A stretch of 33,876 nucleotides of DNA from Peptococcaceae bacterium (GCA_019420345.1 JAHZHI010000045.1:25895-59770), one strand, 5' to 3'; positions 8,477 through 16,748 are shown, numbered from the stretch's first letter. Numbers and translations: made by a program. The notes: generated by a model not told the origin, from the sequence alone.

Positions 8477-8547
8477 CTTCCCTTCAAAATCTGCCGCTGT
8501 TTCTTTCTATTATATAGCATCTTCCCCAATCATGAAAAGAGGCGCGC

Positions 8548-8577
8548 TTGTCAATAGGAAGCTCTCTCTGCTATACT
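8548..8577 (+). promoter_or_regulatory. Promoter of tmcAL
   Basis: TTGTCA (8548-8553) and TATACT (8572-8577) with an 18-bp spacer lie about 35 bp upstream of the tmcAL start. Confidence 0.6.
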
Positions 8578-8611
8578 GAAGCCATTGACATTGTTTTAAG
8601 GAGGTTGTGCG

Positions 8612-9784
8612 ATGACGACGATCGGCATTGTTGCGGAGTGGAATCCGTTTCATAACGGGCATCAGCGATTGATTGACGCGATTCGCGCAGAGGAAGACGA
8701 CGCCTGCATTGTCTCGGTGATGAGCGGCGCATTCTGCCAGCGCGGCGAGGCGGCGTGCTTTGACAAGTGGCTGCGCGCTGAGATGGCCCTGGCGGCTGGC
8801 GTGGATGTGGTGCTGGAGCTGCCGCAGGTGTATGCGAGCGCCAGCCTGGAAGGCTTTGCCCGCGGCGGCGTGGCGAGCCTGCTGGCATTCACGCCGCTGG
8901 ACGCGCTCTATTGCGGCAGCGAGTCGGGCGATGCGGCAGCATTGACGGCACAGGCTGCCTACCTGCGCACCCATACGGCGGCATTTGATGTGGCGATGCG
9001 CACGGCCGGCGAGCAGGGGCTGAATTACGCCCAGGCTTCGCAGGAATTTTTGCGGGCGGCGGGCTTCACCTCCGACAAGAACACGCCGAACGACCGCCTG
9101 GCGCTGCAATATCGGCTGGCGCTGCCGGAGGCGGTGCCGATGCGGCTGGTGCAGCGCAGCGTGGCGCACGACGCGGCCGAAGCCGCTGCCCACACGATGA
9201 GCGCGTCGCAGATTCGCGCCGCGCTGCCGGAATCGCTGGATGAGGTGGCGCCTTATCTGCCGCCGAGCAGCACGGCATTGATGCGCCGTGCCTTTGCCGA
9301 AGGCTGGCAGACTGCCGACACGATGCAGCTTTTACTGGCGCTGCGCCTGCTTTGCACGAGCCTGGAACCGGAGGACATCGCCGCACGGCTGGCGATTCGC
9401 GACGGCTGGGCGCCACGCCTATTGGCAGCGATTCAAGAGGCCAGCGATTACGACGACATGCTCAGCCGCGCACAGACTCGCCATTACAGCCGCAGCCGCG
9501 TGCGGCGCTTGGCGCTGGCGCTCTTATCGCCGCTGCCGGAAGCCCCTGCGACACCTGGCTACTGCCGCGTGCTGGGCTTTTCCAAGCGCGGGCAAGCGCT
9601 CTTAAAAACGCGCCAAAGCAATGTGCCGCTCGTCATCAACACCGGCAAGGATCAATACAAGCTGTCGCCGCAGGCGCACGCGCTGCTGCTTGTTGACATT
9701 CATCGCCAGGCACTCGCTGACGCTCTCACCCACCGCGGCCCTGTACGCCGGGATTATGTCGAAGCACCACGGGTGGGTGTTTAA
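8612..9784 (+). CDS. tmcAL: tRNA(Met) cytidine acetate ligase TmcAL
   Basis: A 390-residue nucleotidyltransferase of the YlbM/TmcAL family. The enzyme uses ATP and acetate to N4-acetylate the wobble cytidine of elongator tRNA-Met, keeping AUG decoding accurate. The N-terminus carries the adenylyltransferase signature GIVAEWNPFHNGHQ, with the HNGH motif that binds ATP. It is followed by the family-typical VMSGAFCQRGEAACFDKW and SESGDAAALTAQA. Length matches the family (about 390-410). It has its own promoter (8548-8577) and an AAGGAGG Shine-Dalgarno, and ends at a strong palindromic terminator shared with the convergent trpA copy. The GC content is high, as in the trp region. Confidence 0.9.
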   Translation: MTTIGIVAEWNPFHNGHQRLIDAIRAEEDDACIVSVMSGAFCQRGEAACFDKWLRAEMALAAGVDVVLELPQVYASASLEGFARGGVASLLAFTPLDALYCGSESGDAAALTAQAAYLRTHTAAFDVAMRTAGEQGLNYAQASQEFLRAAGFTSDKNTPNDRLALQYRLALPEAVPMRLVQRSVAHDAAEAAAHTMSASQIRAALPESLDEVAPYLPPSSTALMRRAFAEGWQTADTMQLLLALRLLCTSLEPEDIAARLAIRDGWAPRLLAAIQEASDYDDMLSRAQTRHYSRSRVRRLALALLSPLPEAPATPGYCRVLGFSKRGQALLKTRQSNVPLVINTGKDQYKLSPQAHALLLVDIHRQALADALTHRGPVRRDYVEAPRVGV

Positions 9785-9785
9785 T

Positions 9786-9832
9786 AAAAGGCCAGAGCCG
9801 CTCGCATCGATGCGAGCGGCTCTGGCCTTTTT
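9786..9832. terminator. Long perfect-palindrome bidirectional terminator
   Basis: A perfect inverted repeat of about 47 bp is centred on ATCGAT, with arms AAAAGGCCAGAGCCGCTCGC and its complement. A-runs on one side and T-runs on the other let it stop both tmcAL (plus) and the second trpBA transcript (minus). Confidence 0.9.
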
Positions 9833-9858
9833 GTATGAGCTGCCGGAGACAGAGATAT

Positions 9859-10608
9859 TTATGCATTCACGGCTGCTTTCAGCGCACGGATGGCGGCGCC
9901 AGCGCGCGGCGCTGCGTCCTTGCCATAGCTTTCCACGAGCTTGACAATGCCGGTTTCGACGAGAATGCCATCGGCGACGGCGGTCAGCTGCTGTGCTTCT
10001 TCCGGCGAGCAATCAGGAACGCCTACGATGCACGGCACCTCGCTTTGCTGGCGAGCGGTGTTGACAGCGAACGCAAGGTCTTCATTGTTGGTCACAGCCA
10101 TGGCATAGAGGAAACCGTCGGCTTCTTTGGCGATCATGGCGATGCGTTCTTCGTCGGTTGGCGCGATCATGGAGAGCAGGGCCACACCATGGGCATCGCA
10201 GACATCCTGGAACTCCCCTTTTTCTTCGTATGGCAGATCGAGCAAAATCAGGCCGGCAACGTCCACTTTCTGGCAGAGCCCCACGAATCGCTCAGCACCA
10301 TAGGAGAAGACCACGTTGGCATAGGTTACAAAAATGAGCGGCACTTTTTCTTCGTGGCGCAGTTCCTGCACGAAGTTGAAAATGCGGTCGGTGGTGGTGC
10401 CGGCAGCCAGCGCGCGGATGTTGGCACCCTGCACCACCGGTCCTTCGGCGGTCGGGTCGGAGAACGGAATGCCCAGGGCGATGGCATCCGCACCAGCAGC
10501 GGCCATTTCGTGAACCACGGCAGCCGTTGTCTGTAAGTCTGGATCACCACAGGTCACAAATGGAATGATGGATTTTCCTTGGCTTAATACGGTTGTTAGC
10601 TTATTCAT
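9859..10608 (-). CDS. trpA: Second TrpA copy, probable catalytically inactive alpha-subunit homologue
   Basis: A 249-residue TIM-barrel homologue of the tryptophan synthase alpha subunit, which normally cleaves indole-3-glycerol phosphate. The first half is close to the intact copy at 12383 (IPFVTCGDPD, TAEGPVVQGANIRAL, TYANVVFSYG). However, the catalytic Glu (E49 in E. coli, E44 in the intact paralogue) is Ala44 here, in AIALGIPFSDP. The loop after GFLY has lost the GVTG motif and about 8 residues (AMAVTNNEDLA). GFGIS has become GVPDC, and the phosphate-binding VGSAIVK is VETGIVK. The frame is fully open, so it is expressed protein rather than debris. The start at ATG 10608 overlaps the trpB stop by 8 nt, with AGGAGA upstream. 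It may act only as an activator of its TrpB partner. Confidence 0.85.
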   Translation of the reverse strand: MNKLTTVLSQGKSIIPFVTCGDPDLQTTAAVVHEMAAAGADAIALGIPFSDPTAEGPVVQGANIRALAAGTTTDRIFNFVQELRHEEKVPLIFVTYANVVFSYGAERFVGLCQKVDVAGLILLDLPYEEKGEFQDVCDAHGVALLSMIAPTDEERIAMIAKEADGFLYAMAVTNNEDLAFAVNTARQQSEVPCIVGVPDCSPEEAQQLTAVADGILVETGIVKLVESYGKDAAPRAGAAIRALKAAVNA

Positions 10609-11788
10609 AAAGATCTTCTCCTCTGTAGCGTGCGATGGCTGCGCAGTCTTTGTCTCCGCGGCCGGACATGGTGACAACGATGATCTGGTCTGGCGTCATG
10701 GTTGGCGCCAGCTTCTTGGCGTAGGCGATGGCATGGGCCGATTCGATGGCAGGAATGATGCCTTCCTGACGCGCTGTGTATTCGAAGGCGTCGACGGCTT
10801 CGTCGTCGGTAACCGGCACATATTCAGCGCGGCCGCTGTCGAAAAGCTGCGCGTGTTCCGGCCCCACGCCCGGGTAATCCAGGCCGGCAGAAATGGAATA
10901 CACCGGTGCAATCTGGCCGTATTCATCCTGGCAGAAGTAGGACTTCATGCCGTGGAAGATGCCGACGCTGCCTGTGTTGACGCTGGCAGCGGTTTCAGCG
11001 GTATCGATGCCGCGGCCAGCCGCTTCGCAGCCGATGAGGCGCACGTCTTTATCGTCGATGAAGTGGTAGAAACTGCCGATGGCGTTGGAGCCGCCGCCGA
11101 CGCAGGCGAGCACCGCATCGGGCAGGCGCCCTTCTTTTTCGAGAATCTGCGCGCGAGTTTCTTTGGAAATGATCTGCTGAAAATCACGCACGATCATTGG
11201 GAATGGATGCGGACCTACAGCAGAACCCAGGCAGTAGTGGCTGTCTTTGAGGTCGTCGCCCCATGCACGCATGGCTTCGTTAACGGCGTCTTTGAGGGTT
11301 GCCGTGCCGCTGGTCACCGCCACCACTTCGGCACCGAGCAGACGCATGCGGTAAACGTTCAAGGCCTGGCGAATGGTGTCTTCTTCGCCCATGTACACGA
11401 CGCATTCCATGCCCATGAGTGCCGCGGCGGTGGCGGTGGCCACGCCATGCTGACCGGCGCCGGTCTCGGCAATGAGGCGGGTCTTGCCCATTTTCTTGGC
11501 GAGCAGCGCCTGACCGAGGGCGTTGTTGATTTTGTGCGCGCCAGTGTGGTTGAGGTCCTCGCGCTTGAAGTAGATCTTGGCGCCGCCGAGGTCGCGGGTC
11601 ATGTTCTCAGCAAAGTAGAGGCGGGATGGACGGCCCACGTAATCGTTGAGCAGGGCTGTCAGCTCCGCATTGAATGCTGGGTCGTTTTTGTAATGCTCGT
11701 AAGCCTTTTCCAATTCTATCACTGCACTCATCAGGGGTTCTGGGATGTACTGACCGCCGTGAATGCCGAAGCGTCCTTTTTGATTCAT
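10601..11788 (-). CDS. trpB: Tryptophan synthase beta subunit, second copy
   Basis: A 395-residue PLP-dependent beta subunit that condenses indole with serine to make tryptophan. All key residues are present: the PLP Lys in GAHKINNALGQ (Lys86), the catalytic Glu in LIAETGAGQHG, the phosphate loop CVGGGSNAIG, and SGRGDKD near the C-terminus. It is very similar along its whole length to the copy at 13149, at protein and nucleotide level, pointing to a recent or homogenised duplication. It follows its own T-box leader and overlaps the degenerate trpA downstream, so the pair is one translationally coupled unit. The start at ATG 11788 has AAGGAGAG upstream. Because its partner looks inactive, it may use free indole. 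Confidence 0.93.
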   Translation of the reverse strand: MNQKGRFGIHGGQYIPEPLMSAVIELEKAYEHYKNDPAFNAELTALLNDYVGRPSRLYFAENMTRDLGGAKIYFKREDLNHTGAHKINNALGQALLAKKMGKTRLIAETGAGQHGVATATAAALMGMECVVYMGEEDTIRQALNVYRMRLLGAEVVAVTSGTATLKDAVNEAMRAWGDDLKDSHYCLGSAVGPHPFPMIVRDFQQIISKETRAQILEKEGRLPDAVLACVGGGSNAIGSFYHFIDDKDVRLIGCEAAGRGIDTAETAASVNTGSVGIFHGMKSYFCQDEYGQIAPVYSISAGLDYPGVGPEHAQLFDSGRAEYVPVTDDEAVDAFEYTARQEGIIPAIESAHAIAYAKKLAPTMTPDQIIVVTMSGRGDKDCAAIARYRGEDLYE

Positions 11789-11848
11789 CGTAATCTCTCC
11801 TTAGTCTCTATGATTTATGATCGCTCTCATCGTGTTCTGCATCGGCGT

Positions 11849-11884
11849 TCAGCGCCGCCATCGTTTGATCACTTTCTCCTGCAT
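11849..11884 (-). CDS. Possible 11-codon leader peptide with a Trp codon
   Basis: Between the T-box terminator and trpB a start codon preceded by GGAGGAA opens an 11-codon frame, MQEKVIKRWRR, with one Trp codon near its end. A second in-frame ATG lies at 11899. It is the only feature seen in the 136-base gap after the terminator. With one Trp codon and no evident attenuator hairpin downstream, it may be chance. Confidence 0.2.
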   Translation of the reverse strand: MQEKVIKRWRR

Positions 11885-11924
11885 CTGTTCCTCCTCCATG
11901 CGCCAACGCCTCTGTTCAGGAGAA

Positions 11925-12222
11925 TAAAAAAACGCCCCTGACAGAAACATGCTCTTTCTGTCAAGGACGAATACATTTAAGATCCGCGGTGCCACCTTGA
12001 TTTCGCGCTTGACGCGCGCCCTTAGCGAGATACCATCATACCTCCGGCAACTGACGTATGCCTTCACGTTGCAGAATACTCTGCGCAGTGTGCTGCGCAT
12101 TTGACTGCACCCTCAGCGGTCCATTTGACGACTTGTTTCTCACCCGACTCTCAGCAACACGGGTTCTCTGTACAGGCATCATCGCCGTTATCTCCGCCTC
12201 AACGGTTTGTTGTATTTGAATT
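11925..12222 (-). ncRNA. T-box leader (tRNA-Trp) of the second trpBA pair
   Basis: The minus-strand RNA carries the T-box sequence AAGGTGGCACCGCGGAT at 11998-11982, which pairs with the uncharged tRNA acceptor end. Upstream, the Stem I elements AGAGAACCC and GCTGAGAG are followed by a specifier region with TGG at 12123-12121, the tryptophan codon. A terminator hairpin at about 11968-11925 (TTGACAGAAA pairing with TTTCTGTCA, then GGGGCGTTTTTTT) overlaps the antiterminator. When tRNA-Trp is uncharged the leader reads through to trpB. The leader is almost identical to that before trpE, but the terminator loop is longer here. The transcription start is inferred from the promoter. Confidence 0.9.
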
Positions 12223-12228
12223 GAGTAT

Positions 12229-12258
12229 ACTTTATCATGGCACGCCCTTCACCGTCAA
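12229..12258 (-). promoter_or_regulatory. Promoter of the second T-box/trpBA unit
   Basis: On the minus strand TTGACG (12258-12253) is followed after 18 bp by TAAAGT (12234-12229). The same arrangement stands before the trpE leader, so the promoter was duplicated with the T-box. A TATACT at 12229-12224 is an alternative -10. Confidence 0.5.
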
Positions 12259-12327
12259 CCACCAATTGCAAATTTTTCAAAAAATTGCAACGCGCCGCTT
12301 CTAACAAGAAAATTCTGCCAGCAAGTA

Positions 12328-12363
12328 CAAAAATCCACCAGCAGCAGATTCTGCGGCTGGTGG
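12328..12363 (-). terminator. Terminator of the main trp operon
   Basis: CCACCAGC and GCTGGTGG close a hairpin with an inner GCAGA/TCTGC pairing, followed by ATTTTT on the minus strand. It lies just after trpA of the main operon and before the second T-box promoter. Confidence 0.8.
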
Positions 12364-12382
12364 TCTGTGACGATGGCACTTG

Positions 12383-13156
12383 TCAGTCGTTGATGGCGGT
12401 TTTCATGTCGCGCACGTAATCACCAACATGCGGTGCTGCGTCGCGACCATAACGCTCCACAATTTTGACGATGGCCGAACCAACGATGACGCCGTCGGCG
12501 TACTGCGCCATATGCTGCGCCTGCTCCGGCGTGGAGATGCCGAAACCGATGGCGCATGGCAGGTCGGTGTGCTGCCGCACGATCTCGACAATGGCGCCAA
12601 CGTCGGTGGTGATGGCGCGGCGTGTGCCGGTGACGCCCATGCTGGACACGATGTAGAGAAAGCCTTCCGCTTCACGGGCGATCATGGCGATGCGGTCCTT
12701 CGAGGTTGGTGCGATCATGGAAATGAGATCCACCTCATGGGCATGGCAGATGGCGAGAAATTCTTCCTTTTCCTCAAACGGAAGATCCGGCAGAATCAGC
12801 CCATCGATGCCGATGTCCTGGCAGGTGCGGATGAAGCGTTCGGCGCCGTAGGAAAAGACGACGTTGGCGTAGGTCATGAAGACAAAGGGCACAGTCACAT
12901 CCTGGCGCAGATCGCGCACAAGGTCGAAGATGCAGTCGGTGGTGACGCCGCCATCCAGGGCGCGAATGTTGGCGCCCTGAATCACTGGGCCTTCGGCGGT
13001 TGGGTCGGAAAACGGAATGCCCAGCTCGATAAGATCGGCACCAGCCGCGGCCATTTCACGGACGACGGCAGCGGTAGTCTCAAGATCGGGATCGCCGCAG
13101 GTGACAAAAGGAATGAAGGCTTTACCGTTGGCAAAGGCAGTTTTGATGTTACTCAT
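12383..13156 (-). CDS. trpA: Tryptophan synthase alpha subunit (intact copy)
   Basis: A 257-residue TIM barrel that splits indole-3-glycerol phosphate to indole and glyceraldehyde 3-phosphate. The catalytic Glu44 (IELGIPFSDP) is present. The second acidic residue is Glu in TAEGP, a variant of the Asp of E. coli seen in other Bacillota. The active-site loop YIVSSMGVTGTRR, the GFGIS turn and the phosphate-binding VGSAIVK are all intact. It is the last gene of the main operon and overlaps the trpB stop by 8 nt (ATGAGTAA). The start is ATG 13156 with GGAGAGGATATCC upstream. It serves as the reference for the degenerate copy at 9859. Confidence 0.95.
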   Translation of the reverse strand: MSNIKTAFANGKAFIPFVTCGDPDLETTAAVVREMAAAGADLIELGIPFSDPTAEGPVIQGANIRALDGGVTTDCIFDLVRDLRQDVTVPFVFMTYANVVFSYGAERFIRTCQDIGIDGLILPDLPFEEKEEFLAICHAHEVDLISMIAPTSKDRIAMIAREAEGFLYIVSSMGVTGTRRAITTDVGAIVEIVRQHTDLPCAIGFGISTPEQAQHMAQYADGVIVGSAIVKIVERYGRDAAPHVGDYVRDMKTAIND

Positions 13157-14339
13157 GGATATCCTCTCCTCTATAACGGGCAATGGCGGCACAGTCTTTG
13201 TCGCCTCTGCCAGACATGGTGACAACGATGATCTGGTCCGGCGTCATGGTTGGCGCCAGCTTGCGTGCATAGGCAATGGCGTGGGCCGATTCAATGGCCG
13301 GAATGATGCCTTCCTGACGCGCTGTGTATTCAAAAGCGTCAACGGCTTCATCGTCGGTGACAGGGACGTATTCCGCACGGCCGATGTCGTGAAGGTGGGC
13401 ATGTTCCGGCCCGATGCCAGGATAATCCAGACCGGCAGAAATGGAATACACAGGGGCGATCTGGCCATATTCATCCTGACAGAAGTAAGACTTCATGCCG
13501 TGAAAGATGCCGAGGCGGCCGGTGTTGACGGTGGCTGCCGTTTCAAAGGTATCGATGCCGCGGCCAGCCGCTTCACAGCCGATGAGGCGCACGTCTTTAT
13601 CGCCGATGAAATGGTAGAAACTGCCGATGGCGTTGGAGCCGCCGCCGACACAGGCAATGACCGCATCAGGCAGCCGCCCCTCCTTCTCCAGCATCTGGCT
13701 GCGAATCTCCTGGGAAATCACGGCCTGGAAGTCGCGCACGATCGTCGGAAACGGATGCGGCCCCATGACGGAACCCAGGCAATAGTGGGTATCGTCGACA
13801 CGGTTGGACCATTCCCGCATGGCCTCGCTGACAGCATCTTTGAGGGTGGCGGTGCCGCTGGTGACAGGGATCACCGTGGCGCCGAGCAGGCGCATGCGGT
13901 AAACGTTCAAGGCCTGGCGGACGGTGTCCTCTTCACCCATGAAGACGACGCATTCCATGCCCATGAGTGCTGCGGCGGTGGCAGTGGCCACACCATGCTG
14001 ACCAGCGCCGGTCTCAGCGATGAGCCGTGTTTTGCCCATTTTTTTAGCGAGCAGCGCCTGGCCGAGGGCGTTGTTGATTTTGTGCGCGCCGGTGTGATTG
14101 AGGTCCTCACGCTTGAAATAGATCTTGGCGCCGCCAAGGTCGCGGGTCATGTTCTCGGCAAAATAGAGACGTGACGGACGGCCTACGTAATCGTTAAAGA
14201 GCGCCGTGAGCTCGGCATTAAAGGCCGGGTCGTTCTTATAAAAATGATAGGCTTCTTCCAATTCGATGACGGCGTTCATCAAGGTTTCCGGAATATATTG
14301 GCCGCCGTGAATGCCAAAACGTCCATTTGGGTTTGTCAT
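13149..14339 (-). CDS. trpB: Tryptophan synthase beta subunit (main operon)
   Basis: A 396-residue beta subunit that joins indole to serine using PLP and works in an alpha2-beta2 complex with indole channelling. The PLP lysine is Lys87 (GAHKINNALGQ) and the catalytic glutamate Glu109 (LIAETGAGQHG), matching the standard numbering. The phosphate loop CVGGGSNAIG and the C-terminal TMSGRGDKD are present. Its ATG overlaps the trpF stop (ATGA), and its stop overlaps trpA, so translation is coupled throughout. The protein is close to the second TrpB at 10601. Confidence 0.96.
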   Translation of the reverse strand: MTNPNGRFGIHGGQYIPETLMNAVIELEEAYHFYKNDPAFNAELTALFNDYVGRPSRLYFAENMTRDLGGAKIYFKREDLNHTGAHKINNALGQALLAKKMGKTRLIAETGAGQHGVATATAAALMGMECVVFMGEEDTVRQALNVYRMRLLGATVIPVTSGTATLKDAVSEAMREWSNRVDDTHYCLGSVMGPHPFPTIVRDFQAVISQEIRSQMLEKEGRLPDAVIACVGGGSNAIGSFYHFIGDKDVRLIGCEAAGRGIDTFETAATVNTGRLGIFHGMKSYFCQDEYGQIAPVYSISAGLDYPGIGPEHAHLHDIGRAEYVPVTDDEAVDAFEYTARQEGIIPAIESAHAIAYARKLAPTMTPDQIIVVTMSGRGDKDCAAIARYRGEDIHE

Positions 14340-14941
14340 GGTTCTTCTCTCCTTATCTGCTCCATAAATCGTATCATTTTCATCTCATCTTTCAGGCCAT
14401 CGCGCTCAATGCCCGAGCTGACATCCACGGCCCAAGGGTGCCACTGAGCGATGGCCTCAGCAATATTGTCCGGCGATAAGCCGCCAGCAAGAAAATAGGG
14501 CCGCGTCATCCCGCTTAAAAGCTGCCAGTCAAAACGTTCGCCTTGTCCTGCGCCAGCATCCAACAGCACCCAATCGGCGCTGCTGGCATTGGCGCGCTGT
14601 ACATCGCTTTCCGTGCGAATGCGGAAAGCCTGTAGGATCGACTGCGGACTGAGCGCACGCAGGCGGGCGATGTAGGCTGCGTCTTCATGGCCGTGAAGCT
14701 GGGCCATGTCGATCACACCACGTTGCAAAAGCGCAGCAACGGCGGACGGCTCGGCATCGACGAAGACGCCGACAGCGGTGATGCCCGGCGCCAGCTGAGC
14801 ACGCAGGGCTGCGGCGGTGTCCGGACTGATGCAGCGGCGGCTGGCAGCGGCAAAGACAAAGCCAATATAGTCAGGCTGCAGCCGGTTTGCCGCTGCAATG
14901 TCCTCGGGGCGACGCAGGCCGCAGAATTTCACCTTCGTCAT
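14336..14941 (-). CDS. trpF: Phosphoribosylanthranilate isomerase
   Basis: A 201-residue TIM barrel that converts phosphoribosylanthranilate to CdRP. The N-terminal VKFCGLRRPED carries the general-base Cys7. The general acid lies in LLDAGAGQGERFDW, and the phosphate-binding turns are LAGGLSPDNI and VDVSSGIE. It is short and complete. It overlaps both trpC (ATGA, 14938-14941) and trpB (14336-14339), so its level is tied to theirs. The gene is separate, not fused to trpC as in enterobacteria. Confidence 0.95.
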   Translation of the reverse strand: MTKVKFCGLRRPEDIAAANRLQPDYIGFVFAAASRRCISPDTAAALRAQLAPGITAVGVFVDAEPSAVAALLQRGVIDMAQLHGHEDAAYIARLRALSPQSILQAFRIRTESDVQRANASSADWVLLDAGAGQGERFDWQLLSGMTRPYFLAGGLSPDNIAEAIAQWHPWAVDVSSGIERDGLKDEMKMIRFMEQIRREEP

Positions 14942-15720
14942 AGACGGCTCCTCAGCGCTTGTAAGGCTGCCGTTTTATCCGCAACCTGCATCAGGGCGGT
15001 GCCAATGAGCACGGCATCGGCACCAGCGTCACGCAGGCGCCGTACGTCCTCGGCATCCTTCACGCCGCTTTCAGCGACGAAGAGCACATCATCAGGAATC
15101 AAGGCACGCAGCCGCTGACTGTTGGCCAGATCGATGCTGAAATCGTGAAGGTTGCGGTTGTTGACCCCGATCACACGCGCGCCTGCAGCCGCTGCACGCC
15201 GCACCTCCTCATCGTCGTGGGTTTCCACCAGCGCCGACAGGCCAAGCGTGTCACAATAAGCAATATACGCGCGCAACTGTTCGTCGCTGAGAATGGCTGC
15301 AATCAAGAGCACCGCCGAGGCACCGAGGCACTTGGCTTCGTCAATCATGTAACGATCGACAAGGAAATCTTTGCGCAGGCAGGGCAACGTCACCTGACTG
15401 GCGATGTCGGCCAGGTGGCCGTCCGCCCCGAGGAACCAGCGCGGCTCGGTGAGCACTGAGATGGCTGCTGCGCCAGCCGCTTCGTACGCCTTGGCAATGT
15501 CGAGATAGGGATAATCCTCAGCGATGACACCGCGTGACGGTGACGCCTTCTTGCACTCGCAGATGAAGGCGAGGTCCTCGCCAGCGAGGGCACGTTCAAA
15601 GGCAAAATCGCCTTTCGGCAGCGCCTGTGCCCTCGCCTGCAGCACATCCGCAGGCAGCGTCTGCTTTGCCGCTTCTGCCCGCTGGGCAGCATGGGCGGCA
15701 AGGGTATCAAGAATGGTCAT
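14938..15720 (-). CDS. trpC: Indole-3-glycerol phosphate synthase
   Basis: A 260-residue TIM barrel that closes the indole ring from CdRP with loss of CO2 and water. Catalytic lysines are seen in FICECKKASPSRG (first half) and LRKDFLVDRYMIDEAKCLGASAVLLI. GVNNRNLHDFSIDL and VAESGVKDAEDV carry the substrate-binding residues. Length is normal. It overlaps the upstream trpD by ATGA. The downstream trpF is also overlapped, so the CdRP-making and CdRP-using enzymes are coupled. Confidence 0.95.
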   Translation of the reverse strand: MTILDTLAAHAAQRAEAAKQTLPADVLQARAQALPKGDFAFERALAGEDLAFICECKKASPSRGVIAEDYPYLDIAKAYEAAGAAAISVLTEPRWFLGADGHLADIASQVTLPCLRKDFLVDRYMIDEAKCLGASAVLLIAAILSDEQLRAYIAYCDTLGLSALVETHDDEEVRRAAAAGARVIGVNNRNLHDFSIDLANSQRLRALIPDDVLFVAESGVKDAEDVRRLRDAGADAVLIGTALMQVADKTAALQALRSRL

Positions 15721-16748
15721 GCGCTCACCTCCAGGCGGCGGCTTTCGTCAATGAAGCGGTGCATCACGGCTTGTGCCGCGCCGCTGTCAATCAGCTGGGC
15801 CGCCAGCTCCACGCCTTCGGCAATGGTGTTTGCCTTGCCGCCGATGCAAAGGGCCGCACCAGCGTTCAACAGCACTGCATGGCGCTTGTGGCCTGGCGCA
15901 CCGGCAAGAATGTCACGGGTGATGGCCGCGTTTTCTTCCGGTGAACCGCCGAGGAGGTCGGCTTTGTCGCAGCGTGCGAAGCCAAAGTCTTCCGGCGCAA
16001 TGGTGTAATTTTTGATCCAGCCATCCTTGAACTCACAGACCGTGGTTGGTGCGCTCATGGAGATCTCATCCAGCTTGTCCTGACCATAGACCACCATGCC
16101 GCGCTCCACGCCCAAGCTCATCAGCACCTGAGCCAGCGGCTCAACAAGGTATTCATCATAGACACCGAGTAGCTGCAAGCGCGGATTGGCCGGATTGGTC
16201 AGAGGGCCGAGAATGTTGAACACGGTGCGGAAGCCCAGCTCTTTGCGAATGGCACCAACGTATTTCATCGAGCGATGGTATTTCTGTGCAAAGAAGAAGC
16301 ACATGCCCACCTCAGAGAGAAGCTGGCGGCAGTTGTCAGGCTCTTGCTCAATGGCGGCGCCCAGGGCTTCCAGGCAGTCGGCAGCGCCGCATTTCGACGA
16401 CGCTGCGCGGTTGCCGTGCTTCGCCACCTTGACGCCACCAGCGGCGATGACAAACGCCGAGGTCGTTGAGATGTTGAAGCTGCCAGCATTGTCGCCGCCG
16501 GTGCCGACAATTTCGAGCACATCCATGCCTGTGTCCACCTTCATCGTGTGGGCGCGCATGGCGGCGGCACAGCCAGCAATTTCATCGATGGTTTCGGCCT
16601 TTGCGCTTTTGGTCGAAAGGGCCGATAAAAACGCCGCGTTTTGGGTCGCGGTGGTCTCGCCGCTCATGATTTCGTTCATCACCGCATAGGCTTCATCATA
16701 GGTCAGGTCTTTTTTATTAACGATCTTTACGATGGCTTCTTTGATCAT
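15717..16748 (-). CDS. trpD: Anthranilate phosphoribosyltransferase
   Basis: A 343-residue enzyme that transfers phosphoribose from PRPP to anthranilate. The PRPP-binding GTGGDNAGSFNIST motif is followed by VAKHGNRAASSKCGAADCLEALG and by FFFAQKYHRSMKYVG and NILGPLTNPA, all diagnostic of TrpD. It has normal length and is not fused to TrpG. The ATG lies within ATGA overlapping the trpG stop, so the two are translated together. The last codons overlap trpC. Confidence 0.96.
   Translation of the reverse strand: MIKEAIVKIVNKKDLTYDEAYAVMNEIMSGETTATQNAAFLSALSTKSAKAETIDEIAGCAAAMRAHTMKVDTGMDVLEIVGTGGDNAGSFNISTTSAFVIAAGGVKVAKHGNRAASSKCGAADCLEALGAAIEQEPDNCRQLLSEVGMCFFFAQKYHRSMKYVGAIRKELGFRTVFNILGPLTNPANPRLQLLGVYDEYLVEPLAQVLMSLGVERGMVVYGQDKLDEISMSAPTTVCEFKDGWIKNYTIAPEDFGFARCDKADLLGGSPEENAAITRDILAGAPGHKRHAVLLNAGAALCIGGKANTIAEGVELAAQLIDSGAAQAVMHRFIDESRRLEVSA

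Noticed and set aside
8548..8577. FNR-like site in the hcp/crp intergenic region (TTGATTTCTTGATCA near 21619)
   Set aside because: It does not match TTGAT-N4-ATCAA, and the GTTGG-N4-CCAAC palindrome explains the region better. The coordinates given here are only those of the tmcAL promoter, which I compared as an ordinary promoter.
10565..11941. Long plus-strand open frame antisense to trpB2
   Set aside because: It is a shadow frame rich in Val, His and Asp. A similar one lies opposite trpB1, as expected from the duplicated coding strand.
12101..12304. Plus-strand open frame inside the second T-box leader, with a near copy at 19010-19192
   Set aside because: It is the antisense of a structured RNA. 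The similarity of the two frames reflects the duplicated leader, not protein conservation.
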